Positions 26,088 through 34,662 of a DNA stretch of 64,000 bases are shown here, one piece after another. Each line of letters begins with the position of its first letter. The stretch's first letter is position 1. The notes under the pieces were generated by a model. That model was not told where the DNA came from, did not search any database, and saw only the letters and a program-made list of their open reading frames with translations. Position numbers and translations under genes: made by a program. The stretch comes from Mucilaginibacter agri (GTDB lineage: Bacteria > Bacteroidota > Bacteroidia > Sphingobacteriales > Sphingobacteriaceae). The stretch covers positions 434,001-498,000 of the forward strand of contig NZ_WWEO01000043.1 in NCBI RefSeq assembly GCF_009928685.1. The letters are read 5' to 3'.

Positions 26088-26759
26088 ATGTGTGCAAAAA
26101 TTAATAAACACCACGCTCATGATACCAGCCACATCACCTATGAGTCGTTGCTGGAAGGCAACAAACATTTTGTTGCTGAAACACTGGAAGAAGACCCGGA
26201 TTATTTTGACAAACTGGCCAGCGGACAGGAGCCCCCTGTTTTATGGATAGGTTGTGCCGATAGCCGCGTACCTGCCAACCAGATTACCAATACCAACCCG
26301 GGCGAAATATTTGTACATCGTAACATTGCCAATGTGGTTGTACATTCGGATATGAACATGCTTTCGGTACTGGATTATGCCGTAAACGTATTAAAAGTAA
26401 AACACGTTATTGTAACCGGTCATTACGGATGTGGCGGGGTATTAGCTGCCATGAGCCATAAACAATTTGGCTTGATTGACAACTGGCTGCGCCATATCAA
26501 AGACGTTTACCGTTTACACGCTGATGAGTTGGATAGCATTGAAGACGATGGCGAACGCGCCAACCGTTTGGTAGAATTTAACGTGATAGAAGGCGTTTAC
26601 AATCTCTGCAAAACATCCATCATCCAAAATGCCTGGAAAAATAACCAGGAACTAAGTGTGCACGGTTGGGTTTATAGCTTGGCCACAGGATTTATTACCG
26701 ATTTAAAAGTTAGTGCTTCCAATGGTTCAAGCCTTGGGGGCGTGTTTAAGTTTGAATAA
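26088..26759 (+). CDS. Beta-class carbonic anhydrase (second copy)
   Basis: 223 residues with an intact beta-class site: Cys56, Asp58-Arg60 (CADSR), His112 and Cys115 (GHYGCGG). It differs from the first copy mainly at the N-terminus, where it is His-rich (KHHAHDTSH), and at the C-terminus. It is coupled to the DUF1275 gene (11-nt gap). The duplication with an inserted membrane-protein gene suggests two related but separately transcribed CO2 units. Confidence 0.94.
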   Translation: MCAKINKHHAHDTSHITYESLLEGNKHFVAETLEEDPDYFDKLASGQEPPVLWIGCADSRVPANQITNTNPGEIFVHRNIANVVVHSDMNMLSVLDYAVNVLKVKHVIVTGHYGCGGVLAAMSHKQFGLIDNWLRHIKDVYRLHADELDSIEDDGERANRLVEFNVIEGVYNLCKTSIIQNAWKNNQELSVHGWVYSLATGFITDLKVSASNGSSLGGVFKFE

Positions 26760-26810
26760 AGTTAGGGGAGTCGGAACCCGGACGTTAAGAATCGGGATTG
26801 GCTCCAAAAG

Positions 26811-26896
26811 TGTCATTGCGAGCGATAGCGTGGCAACCTCGTCGCTTGTGTATTTGCTCTATAAGCTACGAGGTTGCTTCGTACCTCTCAATGACA
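26811..26896. repeat. Dispersed palindrome, TCATTGCGAG family
   Basis: Outer arms TGTCATTGCGAG and CTCTCAATGACA; inner arms GCAACCTCGT and ACGAGGTTGC pair perfectly. It lies between convergent genes, as at 9778. Confidence 0.85.
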
Positions 26897-26921
26897 CTTT
26901 TTTTATAATGATCTAAAACAC

Positions 26922-26956
26922 AAAGGGTCGTCAATTTTATTGACGACCCTTTTTTA
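26922..26956. terminator. Bidirectional terminator
   Basis: AAAGGGTCGTCAA/TTGACGACCCTTT, 13 perfect pairs, T tract on the plus strand and A-rich on the other. Serves carbonic anhydrase 2 and P5C dehydrogenase. Confidence 0.9.
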
Positions 26957-26957
26957 T

Positions 26958-26993
26958 AGTCTCGATTCTTGACTCTCGATTCCTGATTCCCTT
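26958..26993. repeat. Short repeat of the CTCGATTCTTG family
   Basis: GTCTCGATTCTTGACTCTCG followed by ATTCCTGATTCCC, ending one base before the stop of the minus-strand dehydrogenase gene. Confidence 0.65.
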
Positions 26994-26994
26994 C

Positions 26995-28629
26995 TTAAAG
27001 TTCTTTAGTCAAAAACGGATATCTGTAATCTTTCGGTGGATCAAAAGTTTCTTTGATGGTACGTGGAGATACCCAACGCAGCAGGTTTTGCATAGAACCG
27101 GCTTTGTCATTTGTGCCAGAACCGCGGGCACCGCCAAATGGCTGCTGACCAACTACTGCACCTGTTGGTTTATCATTTACATAGAAGTTACCTGCTGCAT
27201 TGCGTAAGCGATGTGTTGCTTCTGCAATAGCATAACGGTCTTGCGAAATGATAGAACCTGTAAGGGCGTATTTCGATGTATTGTCGATAATGTCCATTAC
27301 GTTGCTAAAATCGGCATCGTCATAAACATAAAGTGTTAATACAGGGCCGAAAAGCTCCTCGCACATGGTTATGTAGTAAGGGTCTTTTACTTCTAAAACT
27401 GTCGGGGTAATAAACCAGCCGTTAGTTTTATCATAAGTACCACCAGAGATCACATTTACGTTCGGATCGGCAACGGCAGCGTCAATATATTTAGCCAGTT
27501 TATCGAACGAGCGCTCGTCGATAACGGCATTGATGAAGTTTTCGAAATCTTCAACCGGGCCAATTTTAAAGGTGGCCATTTCGGCTTGTAGTTTTTCTTT
27601 TACAGCAGGCCAAAGCGATTTAGGGATATACGCACGCGAAGCAGCAGAACATTTTTGTCCCTGGTATTCAAATGCACCACGTAAAAGGGCAACGCTCACA
27701 ACGTCAACATCGGCACTTGGGTGGGCAAGCACAAAGTCTTTACCACCGGTTTCGCCAACAATACGTGGGTATGATTTATACAGGTGGATATTGTTCCCAA
27801 TAGTTTTCCAAAGGTTTTGGAACACTCCGGTAGAACCGGTGAAGTGTAAACCAGCAAATTCAGGATGGCTGAAGATGATATCACCCGCAACAGGGCCATC
27901 AGTATAAATAAGGTTGATAACTCCCGGAGGCACACCAGCTTCCAGAAAAACCTGCATTACGACATCAGCAGCATAGATTTGCGTAGGCGCTGGTTTCCAA
28001 ACAACAACGTTACCCATCATAGCGGCAGAAGCACACAGGTTACCTGCAATAGCGGTAAAGTTAAATGGAGTAATAGCGAATATAAAACCTTCTAAGGGAC
28101 GAAATTCTACACGGTTCCAGATGCCTTTGCCGCTGGTTGGCTGCTGAGCATAAATCTCAGTCATGTAGTGTACGTTAAAACGCAGGAAGTCGATCAGCTC
28201 GCAAGCTGCATCAATTTCGGCCTGATAAGCATTTTTAGACTGGCCTAACATCGTAGCCGCGTTAATTTTAGCGCGGTAAGGTCCGGCTAACAGGTCGGCA
28301 GCTTTTAAGAAGATAGCAGCGCGATCTTCCCAAGGCATGTTTTCCCAGGCTTCTTTAGCATCAAGGGCAGCCTTAATAGCAGCGTGCACATGCTCGGCAT
28401 CACCCTCGTGGTAAGTAGCCAAAATGTGTTTATGATCATGAGGTGGACGAATTTCCAGCGTTTTGCCGGTACGAACCTGCTCACTTCCGATGTACATCGG
28501 TATATCAATTTGTTTTGCACGTCCTTCTTGCAAAGCCTGGGTTAAAGCGGCACGCTCTACACTGCGCGGACCGTAGTTTAAAACCGGCTCATTAACAGGC
28601 GCGGGTACATTAAAAAATCCTTTTAACAT
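26995..28629 (-). CDS. pruA: L-glutamate gamma-semialdehyde (1-pyrroline-5-carboxylate) dehydrogenase
   Basis: NAD-dependent second step of proline catabolism, oxidising glutamate semialdehyde to glutamate. The 544 residues match the stand-alone P5CDH form (MLKGFFNVPAPVNEPVLNYG). Rossmann and active-site segments are FTGSTGVF, VGETGGKDFV and the catalytic Cys in GQKCSAASRAYIP. The C-terminal LRWVSPRTIKETF is typical. No proline dehydrogenase gene is adjacent. The upstream exact -7 box TATCTTTG supports the annotated ATG. Confidence 0.95.
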   Translation of the reverse strand: MLKGFFNVPAPVNEPVLNYGPRSVERAALTQALQEGRAKQIDIPMYIGSEQVRTGKTLEIRPPHDHKHILATYHEGDAEHVHAAIKAALDAKEAWENMPWEDRAAIFLKAADLLAGPYRAKINAATMLGQSKNAYQAEIDAACELIDFLRFNVHYMTEIYAQQPTSGKGIWNRVEFRPLEGFIFAITPFNFTAIAGNLCASAAMMGNVVVWKPAPTQIYAADVVMQVFLEAGVPPGVINLIYTDGPVAGDIIFSHPEFAGLHFTGSTGVFQNLWKTIGNNIHLYKSYPRIVGETGGKDFVLAHPSADVDVVSVALLRGAFEYQGQKCSAASRAYIPKSLWPAVKEKLQAEMATFKIGPVEDFENFINAVIDERSFDKLAKYIDAAVADPNVNVISGGTYDKTNGWFITPTVLEVKDPYYITMCEELFGPVLTLYVYDDADFSNVMDIIDNTSKYALTGSIISQDRYAIAEATHRLRNAAGNFYVNDKPTGAVVGQQPFGGARGSGTNDKAGSMQNLLRWVSPRTIKETFDPPKDYRYPFLTKEL

Positions 28630-28649
28630 AAATGAATATTTGTTGCGTG

Positions 28650-28657
28650 CAAAGATA
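28650..28657 (-). promoter_or_regulatory. -7 box TATCTTTG of the P5C dehydrogenase gene
   Basis: Exact TAnnTTTG, 20 nt before the ATG at 28629 on the minus strand. A -33 box is not evident. Confidence 0.55.
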
Positions 28658-28761
28658 AGGCTTGTAACCCGGTATTTTGTTTAGCAAGCGTAAATTTGGG
28701 TTCGGGTGTAGTTTTCTATCGATGATATTACAATATTTGAGTAATCAACATCCTGAATATC

Positions 28762-29130
28762 ATGGCAACAGTAATCCCCATCCTCCGCATTTACGATTAC
28801 GATAAAACTATCGAGTTTTATGTAAAGTGGCTCGGTTTCAAGGTAGACTGGGAACACCGATTTGAACCCAATACGCCCGTTTTTATGCAAGTATCAAAAG
28901 GTGACATTATACTAAACCTGTCCGAACATCACGGCGACGGCTCACCAAATGGCCGGGTGCGGATCTTGAACTTTAAAGGTTTGCGAGAGTATCATAGGCA
29001 ATTGATAGACGCGAAATACAAATACAACCGCCCCGGGCTGGAGGTGCCCGAGTGGGATCCATCAGCTATTAACGTAACGGTTATTGATCCGGTAGGTAAC
29101 CGATTAACTTTTGAAGAAAGGGAAGGCTAG
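28762..29130 (+). CDS. Glyoxalase/bleomycin-resistance superfamily protein
   Basis: 122-residue VOC-fold protein with two beta-alpha-beta-beta-beta halves: IPILRIYDYDKTIEFYVKWL at the N-terminus and a C-terminal half ending DPVGNRLTFEE. The spacing and SEHHGDGSP segment resemble the bleomycin-binding-protein subgroup, members of which are often called glyoxalase superfamily protein. No catalytic role can be read. It is convergent with the serine hydrolase gene, with only 5 nt between the stop codons. Confidence 0.78.
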   Translation: MATVIPILRIYDYDKTIEFYVKWLGFKVDWEHRFEPNTPVFMQVSKGDIILNLSEHHGDGSPNGRVRILNFKGLREYHRQLIDAKYKYNRPGLEVPEWDPSAINVTVIDPVGNRLTFEEREG

Positions 29131-29135
29131 TCTCA

Positions 29136-30044
29136 TTACTCGTTCTTCATAAACTTACCGACGCCATCAGCTGGTTTCCAGGTGCTTTTGGGCTCGTAGT
29201 AATGCCATAGCACGGTTGAGATTTTCGTAATTAACATCTCGGCTTCGTTGTCGGTGGTCCAGCGCTGGTCTTTGATGTTGTTGGTCATTACCGAGAAAAC
29301 GTAATCGCCATGTGGGGCGTTTACCAGTACTGTTTCCGATTTGGCTTCGTTAACTGCGCCCTGTTTAGATGCTGTGTGAATGTATGGCGGTATTGCAGAA
29401 AGCGCCCGCTCGTCCCAATAAATGCGGGTGAGGTTGCGCATCATGCGCTCGCTGGCTGCCGGGCTTACAGCTTGACCGTCGTTAATCATGGTAAATAGCT
29501 TACACATTTCGTAGGGCGAGCTCATTCCCCAACCATATTTTTTCCTGAAGGCTTCTCTACCCGGCACACGCGAGTTAACCCTGAACACGTTGAATCCATT
29601 TTGTTGCAGCCAATTGTTAATGTAGTCGCCACCTACCAGTTTTTGCAACCAAAGGCTGGCAGTATTGTCGCTCATAGTAATCATCAGCATGGCCACTTTG
29701 CTCAATTGTATGGTATCCCCGTTTTTAAACGAACCCAAAATATCCTCGCCCGCGTAAAGCAAGGAGTCGCGGTATACCAGTTTCTGGTTGTACTGTAGCT
29801 CGCCTTTTTCTATTTTATCCATCACCCCACATTGGATAGCCGTTTTTACCATGCTGGCAGTTGGAAAAATGCTGTCAGCGTTAAAGGCAGCAGTCTTGCC
29901 TGTTTTGAGGTTATGCACATAAATGCCTATATCGCCATTGAAGCCTTTCACGGCTTCTTCTAGCTGTTTGGTGAGTTTTTTATCGGTTTGTGCGAAGGTT
30001 GGGATGGTTAATAAGAGCAGGAGATATGGGATGAGGTTTTTCAT
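29136..30044 (-). CDS. Class A beta-lactamase-like serine hydrolase
   Basis: 302-residue periplasmic protein with signal peptide (MKNLIPYLLLLLTIPTFAQ). The nucleophile motif SMVK is at 64-67 and SDN at 125-127, as in class A beta-lactamases. The KTG box is replaced by KQG (227-229), and no ExxLN omega-loop motif is visible; the region reads RVPGREAFRKKYGWG. Beta-lactam hydrolysis is therefore uncertain, and it may be a related peptidase-type hydrolase. Single gene without a regulator. Confidence 0.8.
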   Translation of the reverse strand: MKNLIPYLLLLLTIPTFAQTDKKLTKQLEEAVKGFNGDIGIYVHNLKTGKTAAFNADSIFPTASMVKTAIQCGVMDKIEKGELQYNQKLVYRDSLLYAGEDILGSFKNGDTIQLSKVAMLMITMSDNTASLWLQKLVGGDYINNWLQQNGFNVFRVNSRVPGREAFRKKYGWGMSSPYEMCKLFTMINDGQAVSPAASERMMRNLTRIYWDERALSAIPPYIHTASKQGAVNEAKSETVLVNAPHGDYVFSVMTNNIKDQRWTTDNEAEMLITKISTVLWHYYEPKSTWKPADGVGKFMKNE

Positions 30045-30061
30045 GGTTGGAAAATACGAAT

Positions 30062-30131
30062 TATAGAATCAAGAGACAAGAATCGGGAATCAAGATGCCT
30101 CACTCAAGCCCTCTCCGGGGAGAGGGAGCAA
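30062..30131. repeat. Composite of two short repeat types
   Basis: 30062-30098 carries words of the CTCGATTCTTG family in reverse (AATCAAGAGACAAGAATCGG). 30098-30131 is a GCCCTCTCCGGGGAGAGGG palindrome of the CCTC family seen at 57429 and 58419. Confidence 0.6.
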
Positions 30132-30187
30132 AACAAAAAAGGCGGTTTCCAGAAAACGGAGAATCAATACAATTCGCCGCGTGGGGT

Positions 30188-30210
30188 GTTGAAACAAGTT
30201 CAACATGACG
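30188..30210. repeat. GAAACAAGTTC hairpin repeat, copy 1
   Basis: GTTGAA-acaag-TTCAAC followed by ATGACG. The copy at 53591-53613 has GCCGAA-acaag-TTCGGC and the same ATGACG: two base pairs differ and both remain paired. Confidence 0.7.
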
Positions 30211-30243
30211 AATGAAAGAAGCAGTACTCTTAATTCTTTCCCT

Positions 30244-30251
30244 TATCTTTA
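30244..30251 (+). promoter_or_regulatory. Near-consensus -7 box TATCTTTA before lpxK
   Basis: Seven of eight matches to TAnnTTTG, 14 nt before the ATG at 30266. It lies inside the 5' end of the longer possible reading frame, supporting the downstream start. Confidence 0.4.
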
Positions 30252-30265
30252 CAGGTTCAAAACAA

Positions 30266-31330
30266 ATGAAGAAACTGCGCTGGCTTTTATGGCCCTTTTC
30301 ATTGCTTTACGGCCTGGTTGTGGTTATCCGCAACTGGTGTTATGATGTGGGCTGGTTTAAAAGTACAGGGTTTAATTTGCCGGTGATTTCGGTAGGGAAC
30401 CTTGCAGTTGGCGGAGCCGGGAAATCGCCCATGACGGAGTATCTGGTCCGTTTGCTGAAATCAGATTACAAACTTGCCACGCTTAGCAGGGGCTATGGCC
30501 GAAAAACGCAAGGCTTTTTATTGGCCGAAGAGCACAGTACTTCTGCAGATATTGGCGATGAGCCTGCTCAATTTAAACACAAGTTTCCGGATGTTACGGT
30601 AGCCGTTTGCGAAGATAGGGTTAAGGGGATCAATCAACTTAAAGATAATCACGAATTGATTATTATGGACGATGCCTATCAACACCGGGCGGTAAAGCCA
30701 GGCTTCAGTATTTTATTGTTCGACTATAAAAAGCTTAACGACCCCAATTTGCTGCTGCCGGCAGGTGATCTGCGCGAACCTTTCAGTGGAAAAATGAGGG
30801 CGGACATTGTAGTAGTGAGTAAATGTCCTTCAAATATATCGGCAGAAGAGCAGGAGCGGGTTTCTGAAAAGATAATACCGTATCCATATCAGCACTTGTT
30901 TTTTACTTCGATCGATTATCTTGGTCTGAAAACATTGGATGGAAATACGGCCAACACAAGGCTGACCAGCAATACCAAGATTTACCTGCTTACCGGTATT
31001 GCGGGCGCTGGGCCGCTGGTTCAATATCTGCAGAGTATTAGCTCCACTATTGTTCACCATAATTATCCGGATCATCACCCCTTCAGCTTGAAAAATATTA
31101 CTAAACTTGCTGATGAATTTTTGGCCGATGCATCAGAAAATAAAGTGGTGATCACAACAGAAAAGGATGCCGAACGTTTAAAACAACCTGCGTTGTTACT
31201 GCTTTTGAGTAAGCTGCAAATATTGGTTATACCTATCAGTATTGCGTTTCTTAATAACGGACAACCGCAATTTGATCAATTGATAATAGATTATGTTAGA
31301 AAATATAGAACGCACCGCAGCGTACATTAA
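30266..31330 (+). CDS. lpxK: Tetraacyldisaccharide 4'-kinase
   Basis: Inner-membrane kinase that phosphorylates the 4' position of the lipid A disaccharide, making lipid IVA. The 354 residues start MKKLRWLLWPFSLLYG, a membrane-anchoring helix. The Walker A segment GNLAVGGAGKSP is at 44-55, with the conserved SRGYGRK, DDAYQHR and TTEKDAERL downstream. The start is at 30266 and not 18 codons earlier, because the promoter box lies between. It overlaps the next gene by 38 nt, a tight coupling. Confidence 0.94.
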   Translation: MKKLRWLLWPFSLLYGLVVVIRNWCYDVGWFKSTGFNLPVISVGNLAVGGAGKSPMTEYLVRLLKSDYKLATLSRGYGRKTQGFLLAEEHSTSADIGDEPAQFKHKFPDVTVAVCEDRVKGINQLKDNHELIIMDDAYQHRAVKPGFSILLFDYKKLNDPNLLLPAGDLREPFSGKMRADIVVVSKCPSNISAEEQERVSEKIIPYPYQHLFFTSIDYLGLKTLDGNTANTRLTSNTKIYLLTGIAGAGPLVQYLQSISSTIVHHNYPDHHPFSLKNITKLADEFLADASENKVVITTEKDAERLKQPALLLLLSKLQILVIPISIAFLNNGQPQFDQLIIDYVRKYRTHRSVH

Positions 31331-32114
31331 AAGCCGCATTGGCGATTTTGAGCCCGAGATAGGTATTATATTAGGTACCGGATTGGGTGGCCTGGTAAAC
31401 GAAATTGAGGTAGAAAAGCAATTGCTTTATGCCAACATTCCCGATTTTCCAATCTCAACCCTGGAGTTTCATTCGGGTAAGCTGATATTTGGTACACTGG
31501 CCGGTAAAAAAGTAGTGGCTATGCAAGGTCGGTTACATTACTACGAAGGCTATAATATGCAGCAGATCATATTCCCGGTTAGGGTAATGAAATGGTTGGG
31601 TATTAAAACCCTGTTTGTATCTAATGCCAGTGGCGCACTTAATCCCGATTACAGGAAAGGCGATCTGATGATCATTCACGATCATATTAACCTGCAATCG
31701 CACAATCCGCTGGTAGGTGCCAATGAAGAAGAGATCGGAATGCGTTTTCCGGATATGAGCGAACCCTACAAATTTAGCCTGATAGAAAAAGGCATGAGCA
31801 TTGCCGCTGCCAATAATATAACCTGCCATAAAGGCGTTTATGTAGCCGTAACTGGTCCGAGTTTGGAAACCCGCGCCGAATACAGATATTTACGTATTAT
31901 AGGCGGCGACGCTGTTGGTATGAGTACCGTGCCCGAAGTTATTGCGGCCAACCACATGGGCTTACCCGTATTTGCAATATCTGTATTAACAGACGAAGGT
32001 TTCCCTGAGACGCTTAAACCTGTTTCGATAGAAGAGATATTGGCCATCGCACATGAGGCCGAACCCAAAATGACACAAATACTTAAAGAACTGATTGCAG
32101 GCCTTGATGCTTAA
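31293..32114 (+). CDS. Purine nucleoside phosphorylase
   Basis: Phosphorolysis of purine nucleosides to base and ribose-1-phosphate. 273 residues of the trimeric PNP type: IILGTGLGGLVNEIE (phosphate loop), GRLHYYEGY, VSNASGALNP, GPSLETRAEYR and a C-terminal VGMSTVPEVIAANHMGL with the substrate-binding Glu/Asn region. It begins within lpxK (38-nt overlap) and its stop overlaps the start of the porin gene, so three genes of unrelated pathways form one transcript. Confidence 0.94.
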   Translation: MLENIERTAAYIKSRIGDFEPEIGIILGTGLGGLVNEIEVEKQLLYANIPDFPISTLEFHSGKLIFGTLAGKKVVAMQGRLHYYEGYNMQQIIFPVRVMKWLGIKTLFVSNASGALNPDYRKGDLMIIHDHINLQSHNPLVGANEEEIGMRFPDMSEPYKFSLIEKGMSIAAANNITCHKGVYVAVTGPSLETRAEYRYLRIIGGDAVGMSTVPEVIAANHMGLPVFAISVLTDEGFPETLKPVSIEEILAIAHEAEPKMTQILKELIAGLDA

Positions 32115-34191
32115 CAAGCTGAAATATTTATTGGTACTGCTGCTTTGCATGCAGGTTGCAGGGGTAATGGCGCAGGTTAATACCTTCCCCAACAGCCCGG
32201 GCCAGCAACAGCAAAATTATATGCGCGATACGGTAAGAGCTACTAAAAAGCTTACCGACGAGCAGATGATGGATACCTTGCGTAAAAAGGAAGACAAAAA
32301 AAAGGACACGGTAATATTTAGTTCGAAATTTATTAAGGTAACCAATGAGCACCTGCTTGCAGATAGCACACAGGTTTTCGCGCTGGATACCGGCCTTGTA
32401 AACTTTGAAAATTATAACCCACTGTACCAGGTGCGTAGTCCACGTATAGGCTTGGGTAGTACGGGTTTAGCGCAGCGACCTCTGCTTTTTGAGCCGAGTA
32501 AAACCCTGGGTTTCGATATAGGGCAGCATTCTTTCGACCCATATCTCTTAAATCCTTCGGATATACTCTACTACCGGGCACGTGTGGCATACACCAATTT
32601 ATATCTTGCAAACGGTGGCCGAACGGAGCAGATATTTAAATTGGTGCACACTCAAAATATTAAGCCCAACTGGAACTTGGGACTTAATTTTAACGATATC
32701 GGATCTCGGGGGTATTACAAGCGGCAAAATGTAAGCGAGATAGGGGCGGGAATATTCAGCTGGTACGAATCGAAGAATAAGCGCTATAATATGCTTGCCA
32801 ATGTAATATTCAATACCATAAAAGCACCGGAAAACGGTTCGATATTAAATGATACTGTTTTTACGAAAAGTAGCTCGGTTTTTAGCAAAACAGACCTGGA
32901 CACACGCCTGCAAACATCGTCTGACGCGATAACAACCCGGGGTATTTACATTAAGCAGTTTTATTATCTGGGGCGTATTGATAACATGCGTAAGGGCTCT
33001 GATACCTCCAAAGTGCTGCCAACCAATAGGGTAGGGTATACCTTTTATTATGGCAGTCAGCAATATAAATTTTTACAGAATGAACCCGATACTTACCGGG
33101 TTTTTCCAGATTACTACTATAGTGCCAACGTATCCCGCGACTCGCTGAATGTTAAACACCTGCAAAATGAGTTTACGTACTCTTTTTATCTTCGCGGAAA
33201 GTCATCTAGTTTTGTTAAAAATGAGTTGAAGGTAGATTTGGGTCTATCGTCCGACGTGTACCATTACACTCAAAACGTGATGGACTCGATAGTGAATAAT
33301 TTTGGCCAAAAAATATTAAAAACAGATCGTAAAGCCGACGAGACGCTACAGAACATTACGCTGAAAGGCAAGTTAGGTTATCGCTTTAGCGACAGGGTTG
33401 GCCTCGATGCAGATTTTCAGCAAGTGGCAGTAGGCTACAACTTTGGCGACTTTTTGTATGATGTTAAGCTGAATCTTTCGGGAGGTAAAAAAGCCGGTCG
33501 GATTTTGCTCGAAGCGTATTCGCAAAGTAACCGTGCACCGTTTGTATATACCAACTGGATATCCAACCACTACATATTTACCAGCTACGATTTTAATAAG
33601 CAGAAGACAACCAGCCTGGCCTTCAACTACATTAACGATAAGCTGCAATTCGACCTCAAGGCCGAGTACTTCCTGATAAACGACTACTTGTATTTTACGG
33701 CACAACCCGGCGGTGCAGATGCCCATCCGGCGCAAGCCAGCAGCCCTATCAGTTTGCTGAAGGTGAGTGTGGGTAAAAATTTAACCTGGCGCAGGTGGCA
33801 TTTTGACAACTACGTTGTTTACCAAAAGACAGATAACCAAGGTATTTTGCGCACGCCCGAAGTTTATACTTACAGCAGCTTGTATTATTCCAAATTGCTG
33901 TTCAATGTACTTAACTCTAACATCGGGTTTAACGTACGCTACAACACTACTTATACGGCACCGTCATACGCGGTGGGCTTAGCCCAGTTCTATAATGGCC
34001 CGGATGTTACCTTTAGTTCGTACCCTGTTGCAAGTGTTTTTGCCAAAGCAACGCTTTTCCGCACCAATCTTTTTGTTCAATATGATTATGCCAACCAAGG
34101 CTTGTTTAGCCAAGGTTTCTACACCGTTAACCGCTACCCCATGTTTGATCACCTGTTGAAGTTTGGGGTAAGCTGGACGTTTTATAATTAG
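32107..34191 (+). CDS. Putative outer-membrane porin (Porin_10 type)
   Basis: 694-residue beta-barrel protein. A signal peptide (MLNKLKYLLVLLLCMQVAGV, cleaved after AQ) is followed by a Gln-rich stretch and a ~50-residue charged segment. The rest has the alternating aromatic/polar strands of an outer-membrane barrel and ends on the aromatic residue of FGVSWTFYN. It resembles the putative porin family of Bacteroidota. ATG 32107 overlaps the PNP stop (ATGCTTAA) and gives a clean signal peptide; an in-frame ATG four codons earlier is possible. Confidence 0.82.
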   Translation: MLNKLKYLLVLLLCMQVAGVMAQVNTFPNSPGQQQQNYMRDTVRATKKLTDEQMMDTLRKKEDKKKDTVIFSSKFIKVTNEHLLADSTQVFALDTGLVNFENYNPLYQVRSPRIGLGSTGLAQRPLLFEPSKTLGFDIGQHSFDPYLLNPSDILYYRARVAYTNLYLANGGRTEQIFKLVHTQNIKPNWNLGLNFNDIGSRGYYKRQNVSEIGAGIFSWYESKNKRYNMLANVIFNTIKAPENGSILNDTVFTKSSSVFSKTDLDTRLQTSSDAITTRGIYIKQFYYLGRIDNMRKGSDTSKVLPTNRVGYTFYYGSQQYKFLQNEPDTYRVFPDYYYSANVSRDSLNVKHLQNEFTYSFYLRGKSSSFVKNELKVDLGLSSDVYHYTQNVMDSIVNNFGQKILKTDRKADETLQNITLKGKLGYRFSDRVGLDADFQQVAVGYNFGDFLYDVKLNLSGGKKAGRILLEAYSQSNRAPFVYTNWISNHYIFTSYDFNKQKTTSLAFNYINDKLQFDLKAEYFLINDYLYFTAQPGGADAHPAQASSPISLLKVSVGKNLTWRRWHFDNYVVYQKTDNQGILRTPEVYTYSSLYYSKLLFNVLNSNIGFNVRYNTTYTAPSYAVGLAQFYNGPDVTFSSYPVASVFAKATLFRTNLFVQYDYANQGLFSQGFYTVNRYPMFDHLLKFGVSWTFYN

Positions 34192-34219
34192 GGTTTAGAG
34201 GAGTGATTAATAGAGTACT

Positions 34220-34254
34220 CAAAGTTCCCTCCCTCGGGAGGGCTAGGGAGGGGT
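34220..34254. repeat. Left inverted repeat of the DUF559 cassette
   Basis: 35 nt; pairs with 34663-34697 with two mismatches. It contains CCCTCCCTCGGGAGGG. Confidence 0.85.
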
Positions 34255-34265
34255 TTCTAAAATAG

Positions 34266-34649
34266 TTAATCCTTTTTCTTAACAAGTTCCAGTATTACTG
34301 TCTCTATAGTCCTAATCACATTAAAAATATCATTCTTAATCTGAGTTTCGCTAAATCGAAGCAATGTAATTCCAAAACTTTCTAATCGTTGTTGCCTGAC
34401 AATATCTTTTTCAACAACATCATGATGGTCGTGATAGCGGCCATCAATTTCAATGGCCAATAGTATTTCTTTGCAATAGAAGTCTACAATGTAATTATCG
34501 ATACAACGCTGACGATCAAAATCAAAGCCTAAGAGTTTATCTGCTTTCAGCTCATTCCATAACAACGCTTCTCCGAAAGTCATATTCTTGCGAAGCTTTC
34601 GGGCTAAGGTTTTTAATTGAGGATTGTATGGAATAATTTTATTAGCCAT
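34266..34649 (-). CDS. DUF559 (Vsr-like) endonuclease-domain protein
   Basis: 127 residues of the DUF559 family, a restriction-endonuclease-like fold related to Vsr. Family features in order: RKLRKNMTFGEALLWNELKA, FDFDRQRCIDNYIVDFYCKE and AIEIDGRYHDHHDVVEKDIV. The latter give the Asp (VDFYC) and Glu-x-Asp (EIDG) catalytic arrangement, followed by RQQRLESFGITLLRFSE. Biochemical role of the family is not established. It is AT-rich compared with neighbours and lies exactly between the inverted repeats, starting 13 nt inside the right one and ending 11 nt from the left one. Confidence 0.85.
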   Translation of the reverse strand: MANKIIPYNPQLKTLARKLRKNMTFGEALLWNELKADKLLGFDFDRQRCIDNYIVDFYCKEILLAIEIDGRYHDHHDVVEKDIVRQQRLESFGITLLRFSETQIKNDIFNVIRTIETVILELVKKKD

Positions 34650-34662
34650 TTTAATCGTATAT

